Positions 1-9,403 are shown, numbered from the stretch's first letter. The stretch: 64,000 nucleotides of DNA from an uncultured Pirellula sp. (GCA_903858115.1 CAIOHR010000060.1:94581-158580), one strand, 5' to 3'. Notes: generated by a model not told the origin, from the letters alone. Program-made: numbers and translations.

Positions 1-852
1 ATGGACATGCAATCCATCCAACAACCCGTTCTTTAGGCGATCAAAGTTTGCCTGTCGTACATACTCGGGACAACAGCTAGGTGTGTATTTTCCTGTTACG
101 TATACTCGCCAAAAGTAATTATCTTGGATGGGTAGCTTTCTAAAGACGGCCTCGATCGAGTCTTCGATGAACTTTACGATCCCGCCTGGATACTGCTGAT
201 CGATCTGCCGTCTCTGTGCTTTTGGAACACCCAGCATGCTCAATGTGGTGTCTCGATTCATGGCGAATCGCAACGATTTGGACCAGATTTTGTGGTAGAC
301 CTTGTCGTAGATCTCCTGCTGATCCTGTAGCGTGGGAGCCTCCAGAAGCTGCAGAACTTCTTTCCGACAACGAGCTACTTTTTGCATATAAGTGCCAATC
401 ATCTTGGCGAACGCACCGGATGTCCCACGAAAGAAAAAGGACTTCTTTGGGTGATCAAAAAATTTGATCCATCGATCCCAATACTTTTGAGAAAGTGGGG
501 AAAGGGACTTTCGAAGATGAGCTGCATAAATGGATTCGACGTTCGGAAGTCGCCCCTCGCCGAACATCTGAAAGAAACGCTCATAGTCCAAGTTTCGAAT
601 TGCGGATGCCTTTAGCTCCAAAAGAGCGTTCTGGCGAGGGTTCATGTCGACCGCATGCACCTTTCCTGCACCGGCTAACAGATAGTCCAAGGCGTTGCAT
701 CCAGCGGATGTTATCACCATCACCGTATCGTTTGCCGAGAAGTCCATCGCTTGACGATCGAGTCGCGGATCTTCCCAGCAGGTGTTGTAGACAAGATTAT
801 TACCGTGGACAAATTGAAAAACTCGCCCGCTAACCCACTCACTGATGGCCAT
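1..852 (-). CDS. btaA: BtaA-like S-adenosylmethionine:diacylglycerol 3-amino-3-carboxypropyltransferase (DUF3419), C-terminus outside window
   Basis: An open frame of 284 codons starts at ATG 852 and runs off the left edge without a stop. The N-terminal part carries FVHGNNLVYNTCWEDPRLD (residues ~16-34), typical of the DUF3419/BtaA family, followed by a SAM-binding region VITSAGCNALDYLLAG and VHAVDMNPRQNALLELK. Characterised BtaA proteins transfer the aminocarboxypropyl group of SAM to diacylglycerol, the first step of betaine lipid (DGTS) synthesis at the cytoplasmic membrane; family members are about 380-420 residues, so roughly 100-130 residues are missing here. BtaB, the N-methyltransferase that would finish the headgroup, would have to be beyond the left edge. 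The family is clear; the exact substrate is inferred from the family. Confidence 0.8.
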   Translation of the reverse strand, partial: MAISEWVSGRVFQFVHGNNLVYNTCWEDPRLDRQAMDFSANDTVMVITSAGCNALDYLLAGAGKVHAVDMNPRQNALLELKASAIRNLDYERFFQMFGEGRLPNVESIYAAHLRKSLSPLSQKYWDRWIKFFDHPKKSFFFRGTSGAFAKMIGTYMQKVARCRKEVLQLLEAPTLQDQQEIYDKVYHKIWSKSLRFAMNRDTTLSMLGVPKAQRRQIDQQYPGGIVKFIEDSIEAVFRKLPIQDNYFWRVYVTGKYTPSCCPEYVRQANFDRLKNGLLDGLHVH

Positions 853-897
853 AACTTACAGAAAGACTTCTAACGCAATATCGCGATAATTGGGGAA

Positions 898-1749
898 CTA
901 CTTCTTTTTATTGCCCGGCGGGTTGCCACCGGCTGGTGGATTTCCACCCGCAGGTTTGTTTCCTCCTGCACCAAACGGATCTTGTGCAGCACCTGGGTTC
1001 GCAGGCGGAGCGTTGGGATTCGCAGGAGCATTTGGATTTGCACCTGGCGCTCCTCCAATTCCATTTTTTCCTCCAGCGGGAGGTGGAGTCGCCGGCTTCT
1101 TCACACCGCTCTGAGGCTCACGAACAACACCTCCTCCAACAAAAATGATCTGGCCACCCTGCATAGCACTCGACGATTCCATTGTTCGATTCCATGGAAT
1201 CGTATAGGCAGCGAAAAATCCACTTTTCGTATCGACAACATACACCAACGAATTTGCTGGCCTGACGTTTGTTCCCGCGCCTACGGGAATGGCTTGACCG
1301 GATACCAGAAGATATTCAGGATTCTTGCTCATACCCAAAACAGGCTGCACATTTGTCATGAACAAACCGCCGAATGCTCCTTGACGCGGATAATAAACCC
1401 AGCATTTCAGATCACCCGTGTTGTAGTCGAGAGCGAAAAATCCCTCGGCGTCATCGTCAATCCAACCGGTACATACTGCAAGATTGTTGCCACCATGGGT
1501 CGCCGTCGCACGAAGCAACTCTGGTGGAATACGATCGTTAGGAATTCCGAAAGTCGATGAAGCAACTGAGGGCTCCGATGGACGGGCTGTCAACGTAGAA
1601 CGACCTAGCATAAACCCGAGACCGCCAATCAACGCGCCCCCAACACATGCTATGGTCAGACCAACCAACATACCAATGGAATAAGGGCTGAGTCGGCAGC
1701 ACGATGATCCATTGGATTCCGATTCAATCACTGGCAATTCAACTGACAT
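898..1749 (-). CDS. membrane-anchored hypothetical protein with Pro/Gly/Asn-rich C-terminal tail
   Basis: 283 residues, not recognised as a named family. There is one strong membrane segment near residues 22-48 (MLVGLTIACVGGALIGGLGF region), so the protein is probably anchored with the rest outside the cytoplasm. The middle part (residues ~85-210) has short beta-rich stretches such as FALDYNTGDLKCWVYYP and LVYVVDTKSGFFAAYTIPW, reminiscent of propeller-like repeats. The last ~70 residues are low-complexity, dominated by Pro, Gly, Asn and Ala and ending in a basic NKKK. It lies between the BtaA-like gene and the kinase-Hsp70 gene, same strand, with a 134-bp gap to the latter. Such proteins are common in planctomycetes; no function can be given. 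Confidence 0.75.
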   Translation of the reverse strand: MSVELPVIESESNGSSCCRLSPYSIGMLVGLTIACVGGALIGGLGFMLGRSTLTARPSEPSVASSTFGIPNDRIPPELLRATATHGGNNLAVCTGWIDDDAEGFFALDYNTGDLKCWVYYPRQGAFGGLFMTNVQPVLGMSKNPEYLLVSGQAIPVGAGTNVRPANSLVYVVDTKSGFFAAYTIPWNRTMESSSAMQGGQIIFVGGGVVREPQSGVKKPATPPPAGGKNGIGGAPGANPNAPANPNAPPANPGAAQDPFGAGGNKPAGGNPPAGGNPPGNKKK

Positions 1750-1883
1750 ATCCTCGTCACCTCACCTCAAGAACTCCGAACCCACAAAACAAAAGCTTTG
1801 CTGCAACCCCGCACACGTTTCAATAGTTTAGCGGATCGAAGCCTTCAAGTAGACCCCATCAAAAAAAATTTGCCGACAACCGA

Positions 1884-4505
1884 TTAGCTATTGCAGAGGA
1901 AAAGGGATTCGAGCCAATCTCTCCATTGCCGGATGGAAACGACGTCCATCAATGGTTCATTCAAAGGCGAAACGGGAATTTGATCATTGCCGGCTGGCCA
2001 AGCTACCGTACCAACCCAAAGCCCGCTTTGGTCCACTTCCAGCCGCAGTTGGAGTGGATCCGCTTCGCTGCGATTCTTGAAACAAGTCTGCAAATCGACC
2101 TTTCCAAGCTTATTCCATGTGGATTGCCCGATCCGAGACCCCTCCAGGAACTGCAAGGTAGGTTGTCTTTTTCCTTCTCGCGTGAATCGTAGCGTTCGGC
2201 TAACACTACAAGGAAGGGGTGTCCCTCGTGGCACCAATACCTTGGGAGGAGCGAGCATATTGTCGTCGTCATGCATCAAGACGGCGAGATCATAGCTGGT
2301 GCTGCTCACCGCGTGCGGAATACTCCTGTCCATAGGAGGCATCAAATACTCGGCTTGTATTGCAGCTCCTCTGGCAATGTCGGAGGAGTTGAGGGGAATC
2401 AACGGCGCATGCTCTCCCACGACGGCGGATAATTCGGCCTGAATTGTGGGCATCCAGCGAACGTCTCCAATCATGAGAATGGAATCAATTTCAGAAGGAT
2501 CCACTCCTTCTCTCTGCAGCAATTCACGCGTGAAAGCGCAGCAATCCTTCGGCAAGTCGTCCACCCATCGATTCAACTCCAATCGATCAAGACTACTTTC
2601 GATTCGCCCCTCCTTCACTTCTACGACGAATGGTACGGTTTGTGAAGCACGCAACCGTTCGAAAACTTTCTCAACAGTTCTCTGAATGCGTGAGGCGATT
2701 TGTCTATCTTCGCGAACATTGGTTCCGAATTTCGACTCCACTTCAGCAGCAATTTTCTTGGCCATTCGATCATGCCAATAAACCATACCGCGTTTCCAGT
2801 CTCCCAGTGATGCCAACAATTTGACTTCGACTCCGTCAACGCGCACCAGACTGACTTCGCACGCTGCACCGTTGAGCATGACTACTAGCAAAGTTCGTTG
2901 GTAGGATTGAATCGATGACTTCGCTAATCTTGAATCAATTTCTGTATGGGCCAGGGTTGCAGCCAGAGGCTTGTCGAGAAGTTGCAGTACTTCGAGCCCA
3001 GCAACGGAGGCTGCAGTCTTTGTGCTCAAACGATGCAGCTGATCATAACAGGCGGGTACCGTGATTACGGCATGGGTCGCATTCGTCATCTTCTTCTTGG
3101 ATGCCATCATCAACTGACGAAGAACAGCAGCCACCAAAACCTCAGGAGGCACTTGCCTACCACCAAACTGTCGCCCCAAGAAAGGCGATCCGTACCATCG
3201 CTGCATACCATAAAAAATACAATCAGGGTGGGTGACCCTTAACAACGAGGCCGCTTTTCCGACAGCAACTTTTTCGCCTTCGCTGTACAACATGTTCCTT
3301 AGGCTTAACGAATCGCCGTCCACCGGCACCTCTTCAATACTATGATCCTTGTTGACGTAGCTAACGCGTGAGTGGATCATCCCTAACTCGATACCCACCG
3401 CCGAGATAGATCGCGACGAAGTGGATTGCCCATTGCCGAAGCTTGTAGGACGGAGTGGAGTTAATTTTGGCAACGAGAGATCGCCTCCTTTGCTAAGAGT
3501 GGTTTTCCTTTCCAATAAGTTGAGGCGATACAGTTTTTCGGTGAGATCTCCGGCAGTTTGCAGTCTTTCGTCGGGGTTCTTAGCGACCAACGACTGAAAG
3601 ATGGAGTCCAGCCGAATATCGACATCGGCCCTGACTTCATAGAGCGCTTGGGGTTTGCGATGCACCTGCGCCAACGCTGTCTGAACTAACTCACCGTGGA
3701 ACATTGGGCGCCCTGTGAGCAGATAAAAAATGGTCGCCCCGAGCGAGTACAGATCGCACCGGTGATCGACTTTGTTCGGTGTATTGATTTGCTCAGGCGC
3801 CATGAACTCGACCGTGCCGATGATCTGCGAACTCGTCGAGACAGAATCGGGCTCAAGTCGATCCCTCAAAACGGCCAAACCAAAATCAAGTATTTTGAGG
3901 ACATTCTGCGACGTCAACATCATGTTGCTCGGCTTAATGTCGCGATGCACAATCCCCTGCGAGTGAGCGTATTCTAACGCAGATGCCGCCTGAGCTAAGA
4001 TATCGACGACTTCTTGCGTCGAGAACGAACCCGCAGATGCCATTCGCTGGGATAGCATCTCGCCGCGTATTAGTTCCATCACCAGATAGTGCACCTGAGT
4101 ATTGCCCGCTCGATAGCAACCTGCATCGAATGCCGTCACGATATTGGGGTGCATCAGCCTAGCAGTCGCCCGCACTTCAGAATAAAAACGTTCGATAGCC
4201 ACTGGATCTTGCGACATCGACCGCGGAAGGATCTTTAAAGCAACCTCGCGGTCCATGGTTCGGTGCCGCGCACGAAACACCATCCCCATCCCACCCGCCC
4301 CCAATTTGTTCTCGATCACGTAATCGCCAAGAATCGGTTGGTTCGTTGCTCTCTCTTTGCCAAGAGCTCGAATCACATTCTGCGATTCTTGGTTTTCGAA
4401 ACCGAATTCGAATCCGCCTTCGTCGTCCTTCGTCGAAAAATCGTTGTCTTCCAACGAAAAAGCCCGTGTCGCCGGGGATCGTTGGGGAGGATTGCGATCA
4501 GACAT
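1884..4505 (-). CDS. Ser/Thr protein kinase fused to degenerate Hsp70/DnaK-type ATPase domain
   Basis: 873 residues. Residues ~60-335 are a complete Hanks-type kinase: glycine loop LGAGGMGMVF (68-77), lysine in VALKIL (K91), HRDIKPSN (187-194), DFG (207-209) and APE (236-238). From about residue 368 the protein follows Hsp70: VGIELGMIHSRVSYV aligns with the DnaK phosphate-1 loop, ITVPACYDQLHR (481-492) with ITVPAYFNDSQR, GLEVLQLLDKPLAATLAH with the GLEV..EPTAAALAY segment, and ILMIGDVRWMPTIQ with the adenosine motif. Key Hsp70 residues are changed: the two threonines of DLGTT are Met and Ile, and the glycine-rich phosphate-2 loop is lost. The C-terminal ~150 residues may be a substrate-binding-like beta domain. 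No membrane segment is evident, so it is probably cytoplasmic. The kinase looks active; the Hsp70 part is probably a non-hydrolysing sensing or docking module (inference). It is divergently oriented to the DUF1549 gene. Confidence 0.9.
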   Translation of the reverse strand: MSDRNPPQRSPATRAFSLEDNDFSTKDDEGGFEFGFENQESQNVIRALGKERATNQPILGDYVIENKLGAGGMGMVFRARHRTMDREVALKILPRSMSQDPVAIERFYSEVRATARLMHPNIVTAFDAGCYRAGNTQVHYLVMELIRGEMLSQRMASAGSFSTQEVVDILAQAASALEYAHSQGIVHRDIKPSNMMLTSQNVLKILDFGLAVLRDRLEPDSVSTSSQIIGTVEFMAPEQINTPNKVDHRCDLYSLGATIFYLLTGRPMFHGELVQTALAQVHRKPQALYEVRADVDIRLDSIFQSLVAKNPDERLQTAGDLTEKLYRLNLLERKTTLSKGGDLSLPKLTPLRPTSFGNGQSTSSRSISAVGIELGMIHSRVSYVNKDHSIEEVPVDGDSLSLRNMLYSEGEKVAVGKAASLLRVTHPDCIFYGMQRWYGSPFLGRQFGGRQVPPEVLVAAVLRQLMMASKKKMTNATHAVITVPACYDQLHRLSTKTAASVAGLEVLQLLDKPLAATLAHTEIDSRLAKSSIQSYQRTLLVVMLNGAACEVSLVRVDGVEVKLLASLGDWKRGMVYWHDRMAKKIAAEVESKFGTNVREDRQIASRIQRTVEKVFERLRASQTVPFVVEVKEGRIESSLDRLELNRWVDDLPKDCCAFTRELLQREGVDPSEIDSILMIGDVRWMPTIQAELSAVVGEHAPLIPLNSSDIARGAAIQAEYLMPPMDRSIPHAVSSTSYDLAVLMHDDDNMLAPPKVLVPRGTPLPCSVSRTLRFTREGKRQPTLQFLEGSRIGQSTWNKLGKVDLQTCFKNRSEADPLQLRLEVDQSGLWVGTVAWPAGNDQIPVSPLNEPLMDVVSIRQWRDWLESLFLCNS

Positions 4506-4850
4506 TGAAAAATGGGAATTCGTTGACGGGGTGACGGCGTGGCGTAAGGGTTTCCTTTCCTATTTTAACTCAGACTCACCCCGTTACTTTGTTGCCGAAT
4601 CCTTAGTTTCAACAAAAAGATGCTCGAATTCCGGTTGGCTTGCACGATACGTATCGATCGTTCCGATCGGATGGAGCCAACCTCTTTTATGGATTACACT
4701 AGTTATTTCTCGGAACAGCGCTTTCTGTCGCATGGTGGTCAGCAATACCCATTGTCGATTACAATCCATTTTTCTTCCATTTGCCCGCCCGCCTCATGGA
4801 ACGATTGTAGCCTCTTCCTCAACTTTCCATCCAGCACCAGCATCAACCCC
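4506..4850. other. divergent intergenic region
   Basis: 345 bp between the kinase-Hsp70 start (minus) and the chosen DUF1549 start (plus). It should contain both promoters, but I see no convincing consensus boxes, RNA gene or repeat. The plus frame stays open back to 4620, but that extra sequence has no signal-peptide character and was not used. Confidence 0.5.
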
Positions 4851-6878
4851 ATGAAGCCGACTGCATTCCTCGCTTTGCTTTTGATGTGGTGCAGATTCGT
4901 TTTCGGCGGGATGGTTTTCGCCCAAGAAAATACGGCCGTTTCCCCTAGCCCTGCCGAGATTACCAAGCGACTCAGCCATTCTTGGGAGTCCACCATTCGC
5001 CCTCTCCTTGCCAAGAGGTGTATGGAGTGCCACAGTGCGATCGAACACTCTGGCAAGCTCGATATGGAGTCAATTTCTAGCCTTCTCCGTGGTGGACTAA
5101 GCGGGGCGGCTATCGACCACCGGTCTCCGTCGAGTAGTCTGTTGCTCCAAGTGTTAGCACCAGACGCCAAAAAGCATATGCCACCGGACGAACAGCTCAG
5201 CGAACCAGAGATCAAGTCGATATCGCACTGGCTGGAGGACTTCAAGCAACTCGGATCGCTTCCCGACGCATGGCAGACTGGGCGCCTTCAACCCAATGGG
5301 AGCAACAGCCAATCAGATGCGCCTGCGTTGAAAAGCGACCCGATTCGGCAACTGCCAATGGGATTGAATCCCACGCAGGTGATCGACATTGCGATCACGA
5401 CTGGCTGGCAAGCAAACGGTGTCAAACCCTCCGCTCTGGCCGATGATGCCGTATTCGTACGAAGGCTATACTTAGATTTGATCGGACGCATCCCTAGAGA
5501 ATCGGAGCTTGAGTCGTTTGTAAATGACGCGGATAGTCGAAAACGTGAATATCTAGTCGATTCGCTCTTGGCGAGCGATGCTCATGCATTGCATATGGCC
5601 GAAGTGTTGAACGCCATCTTGATGGGACGCAATCCTATCGATCGCAAAGGCCCCAAAGAGAAGTCGGGGTGGATGGAATTCTTGAGCACTGCAATCCACT
5701 CAAACCGGCCGTGGAACGAGGTTGCTCGCGAAGTCATTTTGGCGAGGCCCACACGAACAGAGGATCGTGGTGCTGTTTGGTACTTGCATTCGCGACAGAA
5801 CAAACATCAGGAAATCGCAGAAGCGATCTCTAAAGATTTTTTTGGTGTTCGTATCGATTGCGCGCAGTGCCATGATCATCCCCTCGCCTCCGAAATCGAA
5901 CAAAAACACTATTGGGGGCTCGTCGCGTTCTTCAATCGAAGCAGCAATGCGGATTCCGCGGACGGACCGCGCATGGCTGAATCGGCGATCGGAGGGTTTT
6001 CAGAATTCACCAACATCGGCGGAAAGTCTGCTGAAAACAGACTGGTTTATCTGCGTGCTCAACCCGTTGAGGAGTCGCGACCTGATAAAGAGACGAAGGA
6101 AGAGGATCGCGATGAACTGTACTTGCCTGCCGCCAATGGTGAACTCAAAATTCCCAAATTCTCGCGCCGTCAGCAATTCGTTGATCGAATACTTGCGGGC
6201 AACCCCTTAGTGGCCGAAGCGATGGTCAATCGAATGTGGGGCTGGATGTTTGGACGGGGCATTATTCATCCGGTGGACTCGATCGATTCGTTTCATCCAG
6301 CAAGCCATCCAGGGCTGCTCGATTGGCTCTCGCGAGATTTTGAAAAATCGAACTATGATGTTCGACGGCTATTGCGGCACATGGCTCTTAGTCGAGCCTA
6401 TCAATTGGAATCCACTGGACAGACTGGTTCCGATCCCAAGTGGTTTTCATCGGGGCCGACAAAACCTCTGACGGCCGAATCGTTGTATCGTTCGTTGAGC
6501 ATTGCATTGGATGTAACGGACCCGGTCGCATGGAATTCACCAACGAAGATTGCCGAGTTTGCCAATCTTTTTCCAGACGTCCTGGCTGAAGAGTCCCTTG
6601 CTAACGTGACGCAGGGTTTGTGGCTATCGAATAGCGTAGCAGTTCGCGAAATGGCCTCGATGAAAAACTCAAAAATCGTCCAACGAGCTCTGGAGATTGA
6701 AATGCCACATCCATTAGTCGATCATTTATTCCACCGTATTTTTGGACGAAGCCCAGACGATGAAGAGCAAAGTCGTTGTGTAGAGTTCTTGAGCGCACGT
6801 GCCGCTCATCGCCACACGGCCATCGAGAATTTAGTCTGGGCTTTGATTACTAGCGCAGAGTTTCGATTCAATCATTAA
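4851..6878 (+). CDS. PSCyt1/DUF1549 and PSD1/DUF1553 domain protein with cytochrome c-like heme motif
   Basis: 675 residues from ATG 4851, chosen because it gives a signal peptide (hydrophobic stretch ~5-23, cleavage near FAQEN). A cytochrome c-type site CMECH is at residues 57-61 in the N-terminal planctomycete cytochrome region, followed by the DUF1549 domain with the conserved CAQCHDHP and HYWGLVAFFNR, and the C-terminal DUF1553 domain with AEAMVNRMWGWMFGRGI and the FHPASHPGLLDWLSRDF block. Proteins of this type are expanded in planctomycetes, almost always paired with DUF1501 as here, 63 bp downstream. They are predicted to be exported heme proteins; the biochemical role is not established. 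Confidence 0.9.
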   Translation: MKPTAFLALLLMWCRFVFGGMVFAQENTAVSPSPAEITKRLSHSWESTIRPLLAKRCMECHSAIEHSGKLDMESISSLLRGGLSGAAIDHRSPSSSLLLQVLAPDAKKHMPPDEQLSEPEIKSISHWLEDFKQLGSLPDAWQTGRLQPNGSNSQSDAPALKSDPIRQLPMGLNPTQVIDIAITTGWQANGVKPSALADDAVFVRRLYLDLIGRIPRESELESFVNDADSRKREYLVDSLLASDAHALHMAEVLNAILMGRNPIDRKGPKEKSGWMEFLSTAIHSNRPWNEVAREVILARPTRTEDRGAVWYLHSRQNKHQEIAEAISKDFFGVRIDCAQCHDHPLASEIEQKHYWGLVAFFNRSSNADSADGPRMAESAIGGFSEFTNIGGKSAENRLVYLRAQPVEESRPDKETKEEDRDELYLPAANGELKIPKFSRRQQFVDRILAGNPLVAEAMVNRMWGWMFGRGIIHPVDSIDSFHPASHPGLLDWLSRDFEKSNYDVRRLLRHMALSRAYQLESTGQTGSDPKWFSSGPTKPLTAESLYRSLSIALDVTDPVAWNSPTKIAEFANLFPDVLAEESLANVTQGLWLSNSVAVREMASMKNSKIVQRALEIEMPHPLVDHLFHRIFGRSPDDEEQSRCVEFLSARAAHRHTAIENLVWALITSAEFRFNH

Positions 6879-6896
6879 CTTAAAGTTGGCAACGAA

Positions 6897-6941
6897 CAGT
6901 GAACGCGAAAACAGTGAACGCGAAAACAGTGAACGCGAAAA
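6897..6941. repeat. three perfect tandem copies of a 15-bp unit
   Basis: CAGTGAACGCGAAAA is repeated perfectly at 6897-6911, 6912-6926 and 6927-6941, filling the space between the DUF1549 stop and the DUF1501 ATG at 6942. The last copy abuts the start codon, so the repeat forms the immediate 5' leader of that gene; no Shine-Dalgarno sequence is visible in it. Confidence 0.95.
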
Positions 6942-8291
6942 ATGAGTAAACGCAATACGGCGAAACCAAATCAACCATGCTTTTCCGGTACGGTTGGTGG
7001 CAATGTGGATCACCGATTGCACCGGCGATTGTTCCTAAAGGGTAGCATGGCTGGCGCCGCATCTGTTGCGAGTTTTCAAAGTCTTTTCAGCGTACCCGCA
7101 TTCGCAGATTCGGTGAAGGCGCGAGGCAAACGTTGTATTTTGTTGTGGTTGTGTGGAGCCCCGAGTCAGTTTGAAACCTGGGACCCGAAGATCGGCAAAC
7201 CCACCAGCGGTCCATTCGGGACGATTCCAACTTCCATTCCCGGCATTCACGTCAGCTCGTTGATGCCCAAGTGTGCGTCGATTTTGGACAAGCTCACCGT
7301 CGTGCGGTCCATGTCTACGGAACCCAAAGAGCATCTTCAGGCGATCGACATGCTAACCCGAGGAGAGCCGCCGCGTCCGCCGTTTACTCGACCCATTCTC
7401 GGATCGGTATTGGCACAACAGCTTGGACAACTCGATAGTCCGGTTCCCCAGTTTGTATTGTTGGAGCCATGTCCGGAAGGAAACGAATTCAAATCTTTTA
7501 AAGCGGCAAATTGGGCTGGATGGCTCGGTGCTGAATACGGCCCCGTTCGTTTTGGGGGCCAGTACAAGCTCGAGAATGTCAAGTTGCCAGAAGGACTATT
7601 GGACGTCGACCATGAGGATCGAGAGACGCTGCGTTCCTTTCTGAGTCGTAAATTCTCGAACGACCGTCAGAATGCAGCAGTGCAATCGTACAATGCAGTG
7701 TTCGAGCGAGTGAACGGACTGATGAAGGCTGCTCCGTTGTTCGATCTTAATTCGTTACCCAAAGAAGATCGAGAACGATATGGACTGGGGCTCTTTGCGC
7801 AGTATTCGCTGCTGGCTCGACATCTTGTCGAAAACGGTTCAACCTTTGTGATGGTGGCCAATGGGATGCCATGGGACTGCCATGTCCTGAATCATGAAAC
7901 CCACCAGATGTTGGTTCCGGAGATGGACCGGGTCGTTTTTCATTTGATCAACGACTTAGAACAACGCGGAATGCTGAACGACACATTGGTATTGATCATG
8001 GGCGAGTTTGGTCGGACCCCTTACTTGAATGAAGCACGCGGCCGCGATCACTATCCTGATGCATGGAGTCTTGCGATGGCAGGATGCGGTCTAAAGCCTG
8101 GAGTCGTTTACGGAGCAACAGACGAGTTCGGTATTCAGGTTTCTGAAAATCCAGTGGACCAGCGTCGGCTCTTCGCAACCATCTATGCAGCGTTGGGTCT
8201 CGACCCGCATCAAACCTATGACCTTCCCGGTTTCCCCACATTTCATCGCGTGGAGCAAAGTGCTGCCCCAATCCGCGAGTTGCTTGCGTGA
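6942..8291 (+). CDS. Tat-exported DUF1501 (sulfatase-like fold) protein
   Basis: 449 residues. A twin-arginine signal is visible: RRLFLKGSMAGAASVASFQ near residues 28-46, with an AFA cleavage site. The mature part has DUF1501 landmarks: CILLWLCGAPSQFETWDPK, then GPFGTIPTSIPGIHVSSLMPK, and late motifs LIMGEFGRTP and GRDHYPDAWS, which match the metal-site pattern of the alkaline phosphatase/sulfatase superfamily. Together with the upstream DUF1549/DUF1553 gene it forms the standard planctomycete two-gene unit. The substrate is unknown. The downstream gene overlaps its stop codon by 4 nt. Confidence 0.92.
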   Translation: MSKRNTAKPNQPCFSGTVGGNVDHRLHRRLFLKGSMAGAASVASFQSLFSVPAFADSVKARGKRCILLWLCGAPSQFETWDPKIGKPTSGPFGTIPTSIPGIHVSSLMPKCASILDKLTVVRSMSTEPKEHLQAIDMLTRGEPPRPPFTRPILGSVLAQQLGQLDSPVPQFVLLEPCPEGNEFKSFKAANWAGWLGAEYGPVRFGGQYKLENVKLPEGLLDVDHEDRETLRSFLSRKFSNDRQNAAVQSYNAVFERVNGLMKAAPLFDLNSLPKEDRERYGLGLFAQYSLLARHLVENGSTFVMVANGMPWDCHVLNHETHQMLVPEMDRVVFHLINDLEQRGMLNDTLVLIMGEFGRTPYLNEARGRDHYPDAWSLAMAGCGLKPGVVYGATDEFGIQVSENPVDQRRLFATIYAALGLDPHQTYDLPGFPTFHRVEQSAAPIRELLA

Positions 8292-9403
8292 TCTCAGCCA
8301 TGAAAATTGAACTTGAAAAGAATGGTCGATATTCATTCCCTATGGGAGTCCTCGATGTTGCGTTTCGCATCGACGAGCAACGCGCCTACGTGGCTTGTAT
8401 GGATGGAATCTACTCACTGGAGATCCCCCCGCGAGACTCCAAGGATATGAAACCCAAGCCGTTCTGTATTGGAAAGCATCCAAGCTATGTATCGGGCATT
8501 GCTTTGCTGAAGGACGATAGTGAGCTGGCGACAACAGCATACGATGGCACACTGCAAATTCGTTCTTTGTCCGACGCATCGGTTGGTGAGATTGCACCTC
8601 GCTTTCAAGAAAAAATCCACTCCTTTTGGTCTTGGCAATCGGCTCTTTCCCCAGATCGAACCCGAATCGCCTCGGTATCAGGTCAATATCTTCCCGGTGC
8701 CGAGGACTACTCGCCGCTTCCAAGTGAAGAGCCAACGGTAAAAATTTTCGATACGAACACTGGAGCAGAATGGAAAAGCTTTTCTATGCTGCCTCCGGTC
8801 CAGTGTGTTGCTTTCGATCCAAGTGGTCGATACTTGGCCGCTGGCAATTTGATGGGCGATTTGGCCGTATGGGATATCGAGACAGGGATGACCGTCGCCG
8901 AGTGGCGTACCAAGTCGTTTACTAGTTGGGGGATCATCAAGAGTCATTGCTACATCAGCGGAATCTTTCGTGTGAGTTTTTCGCCCGATGGCAAGTCGCT
9001 TTATGCTGTAGGCATGGGAGACATGCGCGACCCAATGGCGGGCAATGGAAAGCAACTGTGGCAGCGTTTCTCTTGGCAATCCACGCCTGTAGCCAAGATC
9101 CAGGAGTCTGCCGCCGATCAATGCGGTGAGGGACTGATGGAGACTCTGGCTTGGCATCCGAGCGGGGAGTACTTTGTCATGGCGGGCCGTTTGCGCGGAG
9201 GCAATTGGAACGTCGGTATTTTTGCAACCGAGAGTGGGCAATTGATCGGCCAGGCAAAAACAGGAATGCGGATATCGACAGCTCATTTCAGTGCGGATGG
9301 GAAGCAACTGTATCTTGCTGGCATGCAAGGACAGCCCAAAAGAAAAGAAGATGTTTTTCCTGACTTTGGCTATCTAGAGCGTTATACCGTCATCACTAGC
9401 TAG
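8288..9403 (+). CDS. WD40-repeat-like beta-propeller protein
   Basis: 371 residues if translation starts at GTG 8288, overlapping the DUF1501 stop as GTGA; ATG 8300 gives 367 residues and cannot be excluded. No signal peptide or membrane segment, so probably cytoplasmic. Repeating blades are visible: YVSGIALLKDDSELATTAYDGTLQIRSL, VQCVAFDPSGRYLAAGNLMGDLAVWDIETG, FRVSFSPDGKSLYAVGM, ETLAWHPSGEYFVMAGRL and AHFSADGKQLYLAGM each follow the WD40-type xFSPDGxxLAxG pattern. The coupling to DUF1549/DUF1501 suggests co-expression, a neighbourhood often seen in planctomycetes; no function is established. Confidence 0.85.
   Translation: MISAMKIELEKNGRYSFPMGVLDVAFRIDEQRAYVACMDGIYSLEIPPRDSKDMKPKPFCIGKHPSYVSGIALLKDDSELATTAYDGTLQIRSLSDASVGEIAPRFQEKIHSFWSWQSALSPDRTRIASVSGQYLPGAEDYSPLPSEEPTVKIFDTNTGAEWKSFSMLPPVQCVAFDPSGRYLAAGNLMGDLAVWDIETGMTVAEWRTKSFTSWGIIKSHCYISGIFRVSFSPDGKSLYAVGMGDMRDPMAGNGKQLWQRFSWQSTPVAKIQESAADQCGEGLMETLAWHPSGEYFVMAGRLRGGNWNVGIFATESGQLIGQAKTGMRISTAHFSADGKQLYLAGMQGQPKRKEDVFPDFGYLERYTVITS

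Noticed and set aside
4620..4850. N-terminal extension of the DUF1549 protein
   Set aside because: The ATG at 4851 gives a clear signal peptide; the upstream 77 codons have no hydrophobic or conserved features.
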